A program made the translations under genes and the position numbers. Below are positions 57,503-64,000 of a DNA stretch of 64,000 nt, piece after piece. The stretch's first letter is position 1. Each line of letters begins with the position of its first letter. The notes under the pieces are model-generated. The model did no database searches, was not told the origin of the DNA, and saw only the letters and a program-made list of their open reading frames with translations. This DNA is from a virus: positions 113,657-177,656 of the IMG/VR virus record IMGVR_UViG_3300027861_000012. One strand, 5' to 3'.

Positions 57503-57819
57503 ATCGTAGAGCCTTTACGTTGATCGAAGTGTTGGTTGTAGTGGCGATCATCGGCATCCTTGTAGCCCTGATCTATCCTGCCTTCATAGCAGCCCTGGAT
57601 GCTGTTGAGGCTGAGCAGCAAAAGCAGCGAGAGCAGCAGGAGCAGATTGTCGAGCCCGAGCCCGTGCCCGAGCCCGAGCAGCCGCCCTCTGTGGAACTCT
57701 ATGAACACGAGGATACTGATTCCATACCGCCCGTGATCATGTTGTTGACCACCATATTTGGCGCGGGTGTACTTTTCACCATCTGCTTTACCTTCTATCA
57801 CTTTACCTCAAGGAGTTGA
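57499..57819 (+). CDS. Prepilin-signal protein (type IV pilin/pseudopilin-like)
   Basis: This is a 106-residue protein. RRAFTLIEVLVVVAIIGILV at residues 3-22 is a prepilin signal: a basic start, cleavage before Phe (here Ala-Phe rather than Gly-Phe), Glu at +5 of the mature protein, then the pilin core helix. It closely resembles the signal of planctomycete DUF1559 pseudopilins. A Glu/Pro/Gln linker and a second membrane helix (VIMLLTTIFGAGVLFTICFT) follow instead of a globular pilin domain. It could enter the host pilus or type II secretion machinery. Confidence 0.75.
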   Translation: MNRRAFTLIEVLVVVAIIGILVALIYPAFIAALDAVEAEQQKQREQQEQIVEPEPVPEPEQPPSVELYEHEDTDSIPPVIMLLTTIFGAGVLFTICFTFYHFTSRS

Positions 57820-57820
57820 C

Positions 57821-58282
57821 ATGTCGAGATTAGTTGAAGCGGCAGAGGCCATGGTGGCTAAAAACAAGGCCATGAAGAAACAACTAGCTGACTGTATATC
57901 CATTGACTCGGTGAGTTTAATGTTTATGGACTTGGATGACCGCTATAGTGTCCGAATCCTTGTGTCGGTGATCGAGGCCGGTGTTCCAGGCAAACAGCTA
58001 AAGGGCTTCGTTAAAGCTTTGTGTCAAGACGGGCCGTATATCGTCATATTCTTAGTCTCCTGGCAGCCCGATGGTTCGGTCGAGGTTGCGGCCGGTTGCA
58101 GTTACGCACAGGCTGAGCTTGGATTCAACTGTGTCAAGTGGGTCTGCGAAGCTACGAAACCCATGGGTGGTTGCGGTGGCGGTAAGGCAGTGTTGGCTGC
58201 CGGTGGCAGCCGTGATGGTACCAACCTGGAAGAAGCGATGAAAGCCGCCAGCAAGTTTGCACGCGAGAACATTAGGTCTTGA
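57821..58282 (+). CDS. Stand-alone AlaRS C-terminal (C-Ala/DHHA1) domain, copy 1
   Basis: This 153-residue protein has a short basic helix (MVAKNKAMKKQLADCIS) followed by a C-Ala domain: VRILVSVIEAGVPGKQLKGF, a IVIFLVSWQPDGSVEVAAGC strand pair, and PMGGCGGGKAVLAAGGSRDG at 115-134. The last is the closest of the four copies to the AlaRS GGxGGGRPDxAQAGG loop. Aminoacylation and editing (HxxxH) parts are absent. C-Ala contacts the elbow of tRNA-Ala. Ribosome binding site AAGGAG. Confidence 0.8.
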   Translation: MSRLVEAAEAMVAKNKAMKKQLADCISIDSVSLMFMDLDDRYSVRILVSVIEAGVPGKQLKGFVKALCQDGPYIVIFLVSWQPDGSVEVAAGCSYAQAELGFNCVKWVCEATKPMGGCGGGKAVLAAGGSRDGTNLEEAMKAASKFARENIRS

Positions 58283-58283
58283 T

Positions 58284-58793
58284 ATGGAACAGTGGCGAGA
58301 CATTCCAGGATTTGAAGGGTACTACCAAGCATCCGATTTGGGCCAGATACGTTCGGTTGATCGGGTTGTACCAGATCGAGATGCGCCAAGGAAACTGAAA
58401 GGGCGTATTCTAGCAACTCAGGTGGTTGGTTGCTGTGGACATCTTAGAGTGACGCTTAGTAAACACGGGACTCATTACGATAGGCTGGTTCATCGACTTG
58501 TAGCACTCGTATGGATTGGCCCCTGTCCTGCTGGTCAAGAGTGTCGTCATGGTCCAAACGGTGGGTCGGATAATTCCGTGGCTAACCTTTGTTACGGGAC
58601 CCATTCTGAAAACTGTCTTGATATGCGTAGGGACAATACGCATGGTGGCAGGGCTGTGCGTCGTGACGATGGTAAGGAGTTTATCAGTTTACACGTCGCT
58701 GCGGAAGAGTCTGGGAGTACGTACAAAAATATCTGGTCAGTTTGCAACAATCGCCGCCACACGGCTGGCGGCTATGGTTGGGAGTACGTGTAA
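58284..58793 (+). CDS. NUMOD4-HNH homing endonuclease
   Basis: This is a 169-residue protein. WRDIPGFEGYYQASDLGQIR is the NUMOD4 opening. LVHRLVALVWIGPCPAGQEC, RHGPNGGSDNSVANLCYGTH has an intact HNH core with both His groups. The C-terminal ISLHVAAEESGSTYKNIWSV and WEYV form the usual NUMOD1-like DNA-binding helix. It lies between C-Ala copies 1 and 2. Probably a free-standing homing endonuclease gene that invaded the cluster. Confidence 0.85.
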   Translation: MEQWRDIPGFEGYYQASDLGQIRSVDRVVPDRDAPRKLKGRILATQVVGCCGHLRVTLSKHGTHYDRLVHRLVALVWIGPCPAGQECRHGPNGGSDNSVANLCYGTHSENCLDMRRDNTHGGRAVRRDDGKEFISLHVAAEESGSTYKNIWSVCNNRRHTAGGYGWEYV

Positions 58794-58795
58794 CC

Positions 58796-59077
58796 ATGCC
58801 ATTCGACATCCCTGAACTTGATACCATCCGGGCTGCGGAGTTGCGGGAGCTTGAGGCTTGGACACTCTATGAGCGTGCGCATCACATTTACGTTGAGACC
58901 AAGCTGCCAGATAGTGCGGCTCTCTGCTTCCTTGAAGTGGATCGCGCCCACATGTTTACTGATCTAATGCTTGGCGGAATCGCCACACAATTTGATGGTG
59001 ACGAGGACGCTTACAGTGTGTTAGGAGATTTGATACACCTCTTTTTGACCCTCCCCCTCCCCCGACCTGGAGACTGA
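58796..59077 (+). CDS. Hypothetical helical protein (93 aa)
   Basis: MPFDIPELDTIRAAELRELE; two helices rich in Leu, Ala and Glu. No family recognised. Confidence 0.55.
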   Translation: MPFDIPELDTIRAAELRELEAWTLYERAHHIYVETKLPDSAALCFLEVDRAHMFTDLMLGGIATQFDGDEDAYSVLGDLIHLFLTLPLPRPGD

Positions 59078-59078
59078 G

Positions 59079-59240
59079 ATGAAGATGGATAATAAAAACC
59101 TCATCATGTGGATGAAAGCTGCTGGCATCAAAGATGTCAGGCCCAGCCATGCAGAAGTCCAGGACCTGTGCAACGGCCAACTGGATCGCATTGACTGGTA
59201 TCTGAAGCAACTGTTGGAGGATGATCATGGAAGAACTTGA
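59079..59240 (+). CDS. Small helical protein, triplet member 1 (53 aa)
   Basis: MKMDNKNLIMWMKAAGIKDV ... LCNGQLDRIDWYLKQLLEDD. The last 20 residues recur in the next two genes. Confidence 0.5.
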   Translation: MKMDNKNLIMWMKAAGIKDVRPSHAEVQDLCNGQLDRIDWYLKQLLEDDHGRT

Positions 59241-59388
59241 TGGCAACCTTGCTGAGTGGTTGATGGCTGAGTACCACAAACACCTGTGGCGGGAGGAATG
59301 TCTCCCTGGCATTCTGGACCGGTGCGACGAACAACTGTATATCACGGAACATTACCTGAAGCAATTACTTGGAGAAGATCATGGCTAA
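59227..59388 (+). CDS. Small helical protein, triplet member 2 (53 aa)
   Basis: MEELDGNLAEWLMAEYHKHL ... ILDRCDEQLYITEHYLKQLL, then GEDHG. Overlaps member 1 by 14 bases; same C-terminal helix. Confidence 0.55.
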   Translation: MEELDGNLAEWLMAEYHKHLWREECLPGILDRCDEQLYITEHYLKQLLGEDHG

Positions 59389-59560
59389 AGATGACCTCAC
59401 CAAGAAAATGACTGAGTTGTTCGTCGAACACCTGGTGCTGATACCCCATCGTGCTGCCATCATAGCTCGCTGTGATAGCCTGCTGTTCGACATCGATCTG
59501 TATATCAGATTGATCCTGGACCCGAATCTCACATTCTATCAGCGGGGTGACCATGGATAA
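59381..59560 (+). CDS. Small helical protein, triplet member 3 (59 aa)
   Basis: MAKDDLTKKMTELFVEHLVL ... RCDSLLFDIDLYIRLIL and a final GDHG. The start overlaps the TAA of member 2. Triplication points to a small oligomeric helix bundle of unknown role. Confidence 0.55.
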   Translation: MAKDDLTKKMTELFVEHLVLIPHRAAIIARCDSLLFDIDLYIRLILDPNLTFYQRGDHG

Positions 59561-60092
59561 CTGTAGCCGTGGAACTACGCCTTGTTATCGGATGGGCCAG
59601 GGTGTCTGTCCTCAGTGTAACCATTATCAGCCGCCAGAGGACCACATGGAACTCCGACTTTACCCTGACCTGAGTCTCCGGCAGTCCCGGCGCAAGATGC
59701 CCTGGGATGACATCCCGGCGCACCGCGAGAACATGGAGGCAATGGCCCAGCTTATGGAAGCCTCTGGTGGCGTAGGTCTGGCGGCCAATCAGGTAGGCTA
59801 CCCGTACCGGGTCATTGTGGTTGACTTAGACGGGGCCCTGGTAACCATGATCAACCCCAAAATCACAAAAATCTGCGAGACCAAGATTGTGCAATACGAA
59901 GGGTGCCTGAGTTTCCCTGGCGTCCTGGCAAAAGTGTATCGATCAAAGTGGATCAAGGTACAATGGTGGGACATGACAGGAATTCAGCACACGGCAAGTT
60001 TCGATAATCAGCCCGCTCGGATCATACAACACGAATGCGATCACCTTGATGGAAAACTATTTTTGGATTACGCGATCCCGTCCTTACCTTGA
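59553..60092 (+). CDS. def: Peptide deformylase
   Basis: This is a 179-residue enzyme that removes the formyl group from nascent proteins. All three active-site motifs are intact: GVGLAANQ (73-80), EGCLS with metal-ligand Cys118, and HECDH (160-164) with two metal His and the catalytic Glu. The N-terminus has an extra Cys-rich segment (CSRGTTPCYRMGQGVCPQC), so an alternative start at 59646 (MELRLYP) would give a compact enzyme. It sits amid the tRNA-domain genes and acts at the ribosome exit. Confidence 0.92.
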   Translation: MDNCSRGTTPCYRMGQGVCPQCNHYQPPEDHMELRLYPDLSLRQSRRKMPWDDIPAHRENMEAMAQLMEASGGVGLAANQVGYPYRVIVVDLDGALVTMINPKITKICETKIVQYEGCLSFPGVLAKVYRSKWIKVQWWDMTGIQHTASFDNQPARIIQHECDHLDGKLFLDYAIPSLP

Positions 60093-60107
60093 ACATGGAG
60101 AAGAACT

Positions 60108-60590
60108 ATGAATGAGTTTGAAGGCAGCGGACTGTCCCTGGACGACGTTTTGGAAGAGGAACACGGAATGATTTCCGGAACCTTGATGCAGAAAGCTCTC
60201 CGTGCATTGGAAGTACGAGATGCGACCCGTGTCCTGGTCATGGAAGTTGCTCCCTTCACACCAGTGGACAAACTCCGGGAGTACGTTGACACAATGTGCG
60301 AAGTAAATCAGATGGCCGTACTTTTGGCCAGCCGTCAAACATACGGAAACGTTTTCATGGTGGCAGGTGTCGATGTGGTTTGGGCTGTCACCGAGTTTTC
60401 TGTCACGGACTGGGTTGAGTACGCCATAAAGATTGTCGGTGGACATGTCCTGGCTTGGTCTATGGCTGCTGAAAAGATTGTCCTACCTGATCGTGCCTTT
60501 GGATCAGGTACACAAAGTGTCAATCTCGATGTTGCCCTGTCGTCCGCCCGTAAATATGCCTTCGATATCCTGGAGAAGATCAATGGGTAA
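60108..60590 (+). CDS. Stand-alone AlaRS C-Ala/DHHA1-like domain, copy 2
   Basis: This 160-residue protein has an acidic N-terminus and then the C-Ala order: TRVLVMEVAPFTPVDKLREY, MAVLLASRQTYGNVFMVAGV, YAIKIVGGHVLAWSMA and a C-terminal helix (NLDVALSSARKYAFDILEKI). The Gly-rich loop is reduced to IVGG. More diverged than copies 1 and 3. No catalytic parts of AlaRS or AlaX. Confidence 0.7.
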   Translation: MNEFEGSGLSLDDVLEEEHGMISGTLMQKALRALEVRDATRVLVMEVAPFTPVDKLREYVDTMCEVNQMAVLLASRQTYGNVFMVAGVDVVWAVTEFSVTDWVEYAIKIVGGHVLAWSMAAEKIVLPDRAFGSGTQSVNLDVALSSARKYAFDILEKING

Positions 60591-61065
60591 ACTAGATAGA
60601 GCAGTCAAGAAGATGGGGCAAGAGCACAAGGCCATGCGGAGACAACTGAAGCGTAGTGTCTCGGCAACCTCCGCAGTGGCGATGCTTCGCAACGTCATCA
60701 CAGTCAAGGGCGTCTTGGTGATCGTGACCGATATCGACTCAGGCGTCAAACCAGACGATATCCGTGCCTTCATTGATGAACTTTGCAACAACAACCCCGC
60801 CGTGGTCTTTTTGGTGAGCGATCAGCAGAGGGAGACATGGGAAGATTGCCGACTGAGCATGTCGGCCGGGGTCAGTCCTGATGTGGAAGACGAGGGCTTC
60901 GATGCGGGTGTCTGGGTCCAAATGGCCTCCGCTCTGGTGGGTGGGGCCTACGAGGGCACGGCGGATCGGGCCGAAGGAGTCGGTGCGGCTGAGGATCAGG
61001 AGCACTTGGGTCGGTGGATCGAAGTCGTCCGCGAGTACGCAATCAACAAGATCAAGGAGCTATGA
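60583..61065 (+). CDS. Stand-alone AlaRS C-Ala/DHHA1-like domain, copy 3
   Basis: This is a 160-residue protein and the best match of the four along its length. The helix LDRAVKKMGQEHKAMRRQLK leads into VKGVLVIVTDIDSGVKPDDI, RAFIDELCNNNPAVVFLVSD, a LSMSAGVSPDV strand and MASALVGGAYEGTADRAEGV, corresponding to the AlaRS GVEPxxLRxxVDxLK ... VGG order. The Gly-rich loop is altered. Overlaps copy 2 by eight bases. Confidence 0.78.
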   Translation: MGKLDRAVKKMGQEHKAMRRQLKRSVSATSAVAMLRNVITVKGVLVIVTDIDSGVKPDDIRAFIDELCNNNPAVVFLVSDQQRETWEDCRLSMSAGVSPDVEDEGFDAGVWVQMASALVGGAYEGTADRAEGVGAAEDQEHLGRWIEVVREYAINKIKEL

Positions 61066-61367
61066 TGAACAAGCTGACCAGAGCAGTGAAGCACAGCATC
61101 TCTGTGTCCTCCGCAGTGGCTATGTTCCGCGCCACCGAGATCATCCAGGGAATAACGGTGATTGTGGCCGAGATTGACCGTGGCATTGAACCACGGGACA
61201 TAGATAGCTTCATCAATGAACTTTGTGCCCGAGGGGAGTATTTCCAGGGTGGACGGGCGGGCTGGGTCTGCGGTAATGGTTACCTTGATCAGCAGAATCG
61301 TAATCAATTACTGGAATGGCTCGATGTCGTCCGTGATTCTGCAATCAAAAGGATCAAAGCACTATGA
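61065..61367 (+). CDS. AlaRS C-Ala-like domain, shortened copy 4
   Basis: This 100-residue protein closely resembles copy 3 in its first half (SSAVAMFRATEIIQGITVIV, IDRGIEPRDIDSFINELC). About 50 residues of the centre are missing, so it joins straight to a GWVCGNG turn and the final helix (LLEWLDVVRDSAIKRIKAL). It is a recent partial duplicate of copy 3. The start at 61065 is set by AAGGAG. Confidence 0.68.
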   Translation: MNKLTRAVKHSISVSSAVAMFRATEIIQGITVIVAEIDRGIEPRDIDSFINELCARGEYFQGGRAGWVCGNGYLDQQNRNQLLEWLDVVRDSAIKRIKAL

Positions 61368-62254
61368 GCGAACCCAAAACGGTGTCCCTGACCAATGGCC
61401 TCACGGCCCTGGTTGACAACCTCTTCTACGAGGAATTGTCGTTCTACACCTGGTGGATGTCAGACAATCGGGTTTTTCGAGCCAATCCCTTTGCCGGGCG
61501 GCCCGGTGAAACCCAGAAAGTCGGGATGGCGATCCAGGTTATGAAGCTGGCTGGCCGGTATGAAGAGGGGCGGCACGTCTATCACTACAATGGGTGCCCG
61601 ACCGACAATCGCAAAGACAACCTCACTCACTGGCCACAGGATATGGCGGCCAATGAGCTTTGCCCACGGTGGAAGACCCGCGAGTGCCCGCACTGTGAGG
61701 CACTGGCCATCGAACGTGGTTGGATGTCTCCCCGCATCCCTGGCGTGGCCCAGATCTTGGCCGGTCAGAAGGATCGACTGTTCCTGATAGATGATCACCT
61801 TTTTGATAAGGCATCTGCTTATACATGGCGGTACCGGCATGGTATCCCTGCCAGTAGGGTCACATTGGCTAACGGTGGAGGTCAGCAGAGTGTCTATCTT
61901 CGAGACTGGGTCATGAAGGAAGCGGGGCTCTGGGTGCCTGGGCAGAAGGCATTCAACATCAATTGGTGTGCGGCCGACTGTCGTCTGGAAAACCTCACCA
62001 TGTTGACCAAAGAGGAGATCAAGAAGCGGCGGGTGGAACTCCGGAAAAGCGTGGCGATCCCCGAGATGCTCTGCCCGCTCTGGAAGACCCGTGACTGTCC
62101 ATGGTGTGCCCATCGTGCCGTCGAAGCTGGCCTCTTACCGCGAGGGCGCGGGGTCGCCTCGGATTCAGATGAGAGCATTCGCATAGCCATGGCCACCTTG
62201 AAGATGGAATACTACCGCAAGGATGCCTACTACGGTGATGCAGGGGCCCCATAG
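61364..62254 (+). CDS. Duplicated AP2/HNH-endonuclease-derived protein
   Basis: This is a 296-residue protein with two copies of a homing-endonuclease module. Copy 1 runs from SLTNGLTALVDNLFYEELSF and YTWW to VYHYNGCPTDNRKDNL. Copy 2 runs from RLFLIDDHLFDKASAYTWRY to FNINWCAADCRLENL. Each is followed by CPRWKTRECPHC or CPLWKTRDCPWC, a zinc pair. Active relatives have HINGN..DNR..NL; copy 1 keeps one His and copy 2 has Asn instead. It is probably a binding protein with at most one active site. It ends the rightward coding unit. Confidence 0.68.
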   Translation: MSEPKTVSLTNGLTALVDNLFYEELSFYTWWMSDNRVFRANPFAGRPGETQKVGMAIQVMKLAGRYEEGRHVYHYNGCPTDNRKDNLTHWPQDMAANELCPRWKTRECPHCEALAIERGWMSPRIPGVAQILAGQKDRLFLIDDHLFDKASAYTWRYRHGIPASRVTLANGGGQQSVYLRDWVMKEAGLWVPGQKAFNINWCAADCRLENLTMLTKEEIKKRRVELRKSVAIPEMLCPLWKTRDCPWCAHRAVEAGLLPRGRGVASDSDESIRIAMATLKMEYYRKDAYYGDAGAP

Positions 62255-62574
62255 GAAAAACGGGTGCGTCAAATCTGACTTACGTCGATTTTGGCGTGAT
62301 TTTCCATAGTAGCTCGGAGGGGGTGCCAAGCCACCCGCATTCCGTGAAAAGTCACCTGACCTCGGCAGTGTCTTTTGATCTTTGAAAGTCACCACGGTAA
62401 GATTACCCCCTAGATCGGGTGGTACTCACAACGCGGTGTCCGTACCTACCCCCTCTAAGGTGGTAAAATTAAGTGTTTTTGGCTCCAAATTAGCATCATA
62501 GCTAAGTCGTGTCAGCGTCACAGGTTACGTTGCTACCCCACGATTTGACCCTCCACGCTTCACCACGGTTAAGG

Positions 62575-62599
62575 TGTTGCTACGTAAGGACTTACAGCA
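62575..62599 (+). repeat. Hairpin repeat type b, copy 1
   Basis: TGTTGCTACGTAAGGACTTACAGCA is itself a hairpin (TTGCT..GTAAG/CTTAC..AGCAA). It has 21 of 25 positions in common with 63692-63716. Confidence 0.6.
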
Positions 62600-62620
62600 A
62601 GGGTACTTTACCTAATCGAC

Positions 62621-62644
62621 GCAACCTCAGTGGTAGTAACGGTT
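62621..62644 (+). repeat. Direct repeat type a, copy 1
   Basis: The 24-base word GCAACCTCAGTGGTAGTAAC plus GGTT recurs at 63558-63581 with one mismatch. Confidence 0.75.
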
Positions 62645-62883
62645 TACGGCCTTGGGTAAAACAGTCGGGTGTCATGACTGCTGAAAACTGAGTCGTAAGG
62701 AGAAAAGTTGAAAACGTAATTTACTGTATGGGCGCTGAGGTAGAGGGCAAACGTGACACCCTTATGTTTTCAATCCTACTGTAAGTCGTGAGCAGCCCCG
62801 GAGTTATGGGATGCTGCAAAAAAACCCCATCTGTAAACCCTTGTGAGACCCCAACTTAGTCGTGGTGAAACGCGGACGGAGTT

Positions 62884-62908
62884 CGGGGCCCCACCCTCGG
62901 GGCCCCGA
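62884..62908. terminator. GC-rich hairpin
   Basis: TCGGGGCCCC, a five-base loop, CGGGGCCCCG: a very stable symmetric stem, about 630 bases after the last gene. No U tract on either side. Confidence 0.45.
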
Positions 62909-63557
62909 TTCCAGCCAATTCTGACGTAAGTAGTGTCTAAAGGGCATGTCAATCCCCTACAACCCCTCCAGGTGTCACGACCGGAATTTAACCCACCACC
63001 GTTACCACCCCACTACCTACCCCCCACTGCGGGGGTACGGTGACACCGGTCGCACTGATTCACACCAGCACATCAGCTTGCATCGCACCACCCACCCACC
63101 CTAGCATGATCATCCCATCCGGTACGATCCGGATCTCCGGCACCGGACAACCGTCACCACCGCACCCCCGCAGTGGGTGGTGCAGTCACCACCCGTTGCG
63201 TACCTGCATCATCGTGGTGTTTCCGCATCACTGCGTGGTGGGGTTGTAGGGGCTAGAGCGACAGCGCGGCCAGGCTCGACCGATGCGACCGGCACGACCC
63301 CACCGCCACCCGACCCCTGGGGTCCGGCTCCCCTGCTGAGCTACGGTGACATAATGCCCCTATGCCGTCCCCGTGTTCCGATTGTAGGGATCATCCGGGG
63401 GGTGGGTTTCGTTCCTCCCCTCCACCACACCACAGAGGTAGAGGGGGTGGGGTTAGGGTAGGCACTGCGGGGTTGCAGAGGACCCCCAACCTGCCTACTT
63501 CAGGTCCGGTTGTTCCGGTTATCCGTGGTGGATTGGCACCATGGGCGTTGGCATTGA

Positions 63558-63581
63558 GCAACCTTAGTGGTAGTAACGGTT
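63558..63581 (+). repeat. Direct repeat type a, copy 2
   Basis: Same 24-base word as 62621-62644 with one C/T change. The order relative to repeat b is reversed from copy 1. Confidence 0.75.
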
Positions 63582-63691
63582 GTACAGGTTACACCGCTTC
63601 CCGGAGTTTTTTCGGCCTTTCCGACCTAACCGATTGTGCGGGTCGCGGCACATACCGCGGGGATGCGTTGTCTCAACGTATCGACGTAACA

Positions 63692-63716
63692 TGTTACTAT
63701 GTAAGGGTTTACAGCA
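63692..63716 (+). repeat. Hairpin repeat type b, copy 2
   Basis: TGTTACTATGTAAGGGTTTACAGCA, four differences from copy 1. The stem is partly kept (TGTAAgggTTTACA). Confidence 0.6.
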
Positions 63717-63943
63717 CCAGGCCCACAGGGTATATTGGCATCAAGCCCCCTAATGGAGGGGGCCCAGTAAGGGCGCATCCCCCACCGATGGGGCGCTCGG
63801 TATCGTTCATTGTGTCCGCTATTGTTACACTTCAGCGCCGATCACGGCGCGGTTGTGACGATCACGGCGCTTAGGGCAACTGGCACCCCACTGCGGGGTA
63901 TCCATGGTACAGCCATAAGGGGTACATTGCATCCCTGTAGTGG

Positions 63944-63982
63944 CCAGCCAGGGCAGCCAGCCAGGGCAGCCAGCCAGGGCAG
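63944..63982 (+). repeat. Three exact tandem copies of CCAGCCAGGGCAG
   Basis: A 13-bp unit repeats three times without change near the right edge. It may extend a larger structure outside the window. Confidence 0.85.
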
Positions 63983-64000
63983 ATCCGAGCGACCGCAGGG

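Larger units (their letters stand above)
62255..64000. other. 1.7-kb region without credible genes, rich in hairpins and short repeats
   Basis: The open frames here (for example 62509-62691 and 63362-63874) lack ribosome binding sites and have unnatural Pro/Arg/Gly composition. The DNA has strong C-rich strand bias between 63000 and 63500, GC-rich hairpins and repeated words (TAAGTCGT-like and GTAAG/CTTAC). It is a candidate origin, terminus or structured-RNA region; none can be assigned. Confidence 0.6.

Noticed and set aside
57821-61367. AlaX-type editing proteins or DHH phosphoesterases
   Set aside because: No HxxxH/CxxxH editing motif and no DHH motif; only the terminal domain is present.
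61364-62254. Ordinary active homing endonuclease
   Set aside because: Two modules in one chain and loss of the His in copy 2 do not fit a standard enzyme; reported as derived.
62509-62691. Short frame containing CYVRTYS and NLSGSNG words
   Set aside because: No start context; listed only as repeat sequence, although the partly synonymous changes between the two copies are noted as a finding.
63362-63874. 170-codon frame in the noncoding end
   Set aside because: Pro/Arg/Gly-rich, strand-biased composition, no ribosome binding site, overlaps repeats.
1-64000. CRISPR arrays, insertion sequences, integrase or rRNA genes
   Set aside because: No regularly spaced repeats, transposase or integrase motifs, or rRNA sequence were seen on either strand.

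Overview
The window is part of a tailed double-stranded DNA bacteriophage genome, of siphovirus type. It has a DUF4055-like portal, gpA-family terminase, P22-like coat protein, tail tube, a tail assembly chaperone with a predicted -1 frameshift, and a 1438-residue tape measure. The host is most likely a planctomycete or a close relative. The evidence is indirect: a phage-encoded protein with the prepilin signal typical of planctomycete pseudopilins, a Tat-exported papain-like protease, and a PKD-like exported protein of a style I associate with that phylum. No DNA polymerase, helicase, primase or integrase is visible, so the replication genes lie outside the window. I saw no tRNA, rRNA, CRISPR array or insertion sequence.

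Layout. (1) 1-31346, minus strand: virion and export genes, read right to left. The order is a zinc-knuckle coiled-coil protein, holin, exported PKD-like protein, Tat-exported C1-type protease and exported thioredoxin-like protein. Then come terminase, portal, scaffold, coat, an array of five fibre-like paralogs, neck proteins, tail tube, chaperone, tape measure, three tandem tail-appendage paralogs and a repeat-rich tail protein that runs off the left edge. Rho-independent terminators follow the coat gene, the tube gene and the 5508-6128 gene. (2) 31347-31792: divergent control region with three exact 11-bp repeats, a sigma70-like promoter and a hairpin-rich leader. (3) 31793-62254, plus strand: about eighty mostly small genes packed with ATGA/TAATG overlaps, with four further sigma70-like promoters. 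Recognisable products are a nucleotidyltransferase, cysteine desulfurase, an RF2-type release factor, secreted DNA/RNA nuclease, NDP kinase, a Thg1-fold protein, DUF1937 protein, secreted metalloprotease-like protein, P-loop kinase, tandem HNH-derived proteins, a NUMOD4-HNH endonuclease and peptide deformylase. (4) 62255-64000: 1.7 kb without a credible gene, rich in hairpins and short repeats.

The most remarkable content is at 56584-61367. One gene is a free-standing seryl-tRNA synthetase N-terminal tRNA-binding arm. The gene overlapping it is a free-standing arginyl-tRNA synthetase N-terminal domain. Four further genes are copies of the alanyl-tRNA synthetase C-terminal C-Ala/DHHA1 domain. 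None carries an aminoacylation or editing catalytic domain. A Thg1-fold protein upstream has lost its metal-binding aspartates, and three proteins are strings of HNH-like modules that mostly lack the catalytic His. Peptide deformylase, RF2, cysteine desulfurase, a nucleotidyltransferase and a polynucleotide-kinase-like protein also touch RNA or translation. I infer that this phage deploys a set of catalytically stripped tRNA-binding domains during infection, to sequester, protect or redirect host tRNAs. The domain assignments are by eye and the function is a hypothesis.
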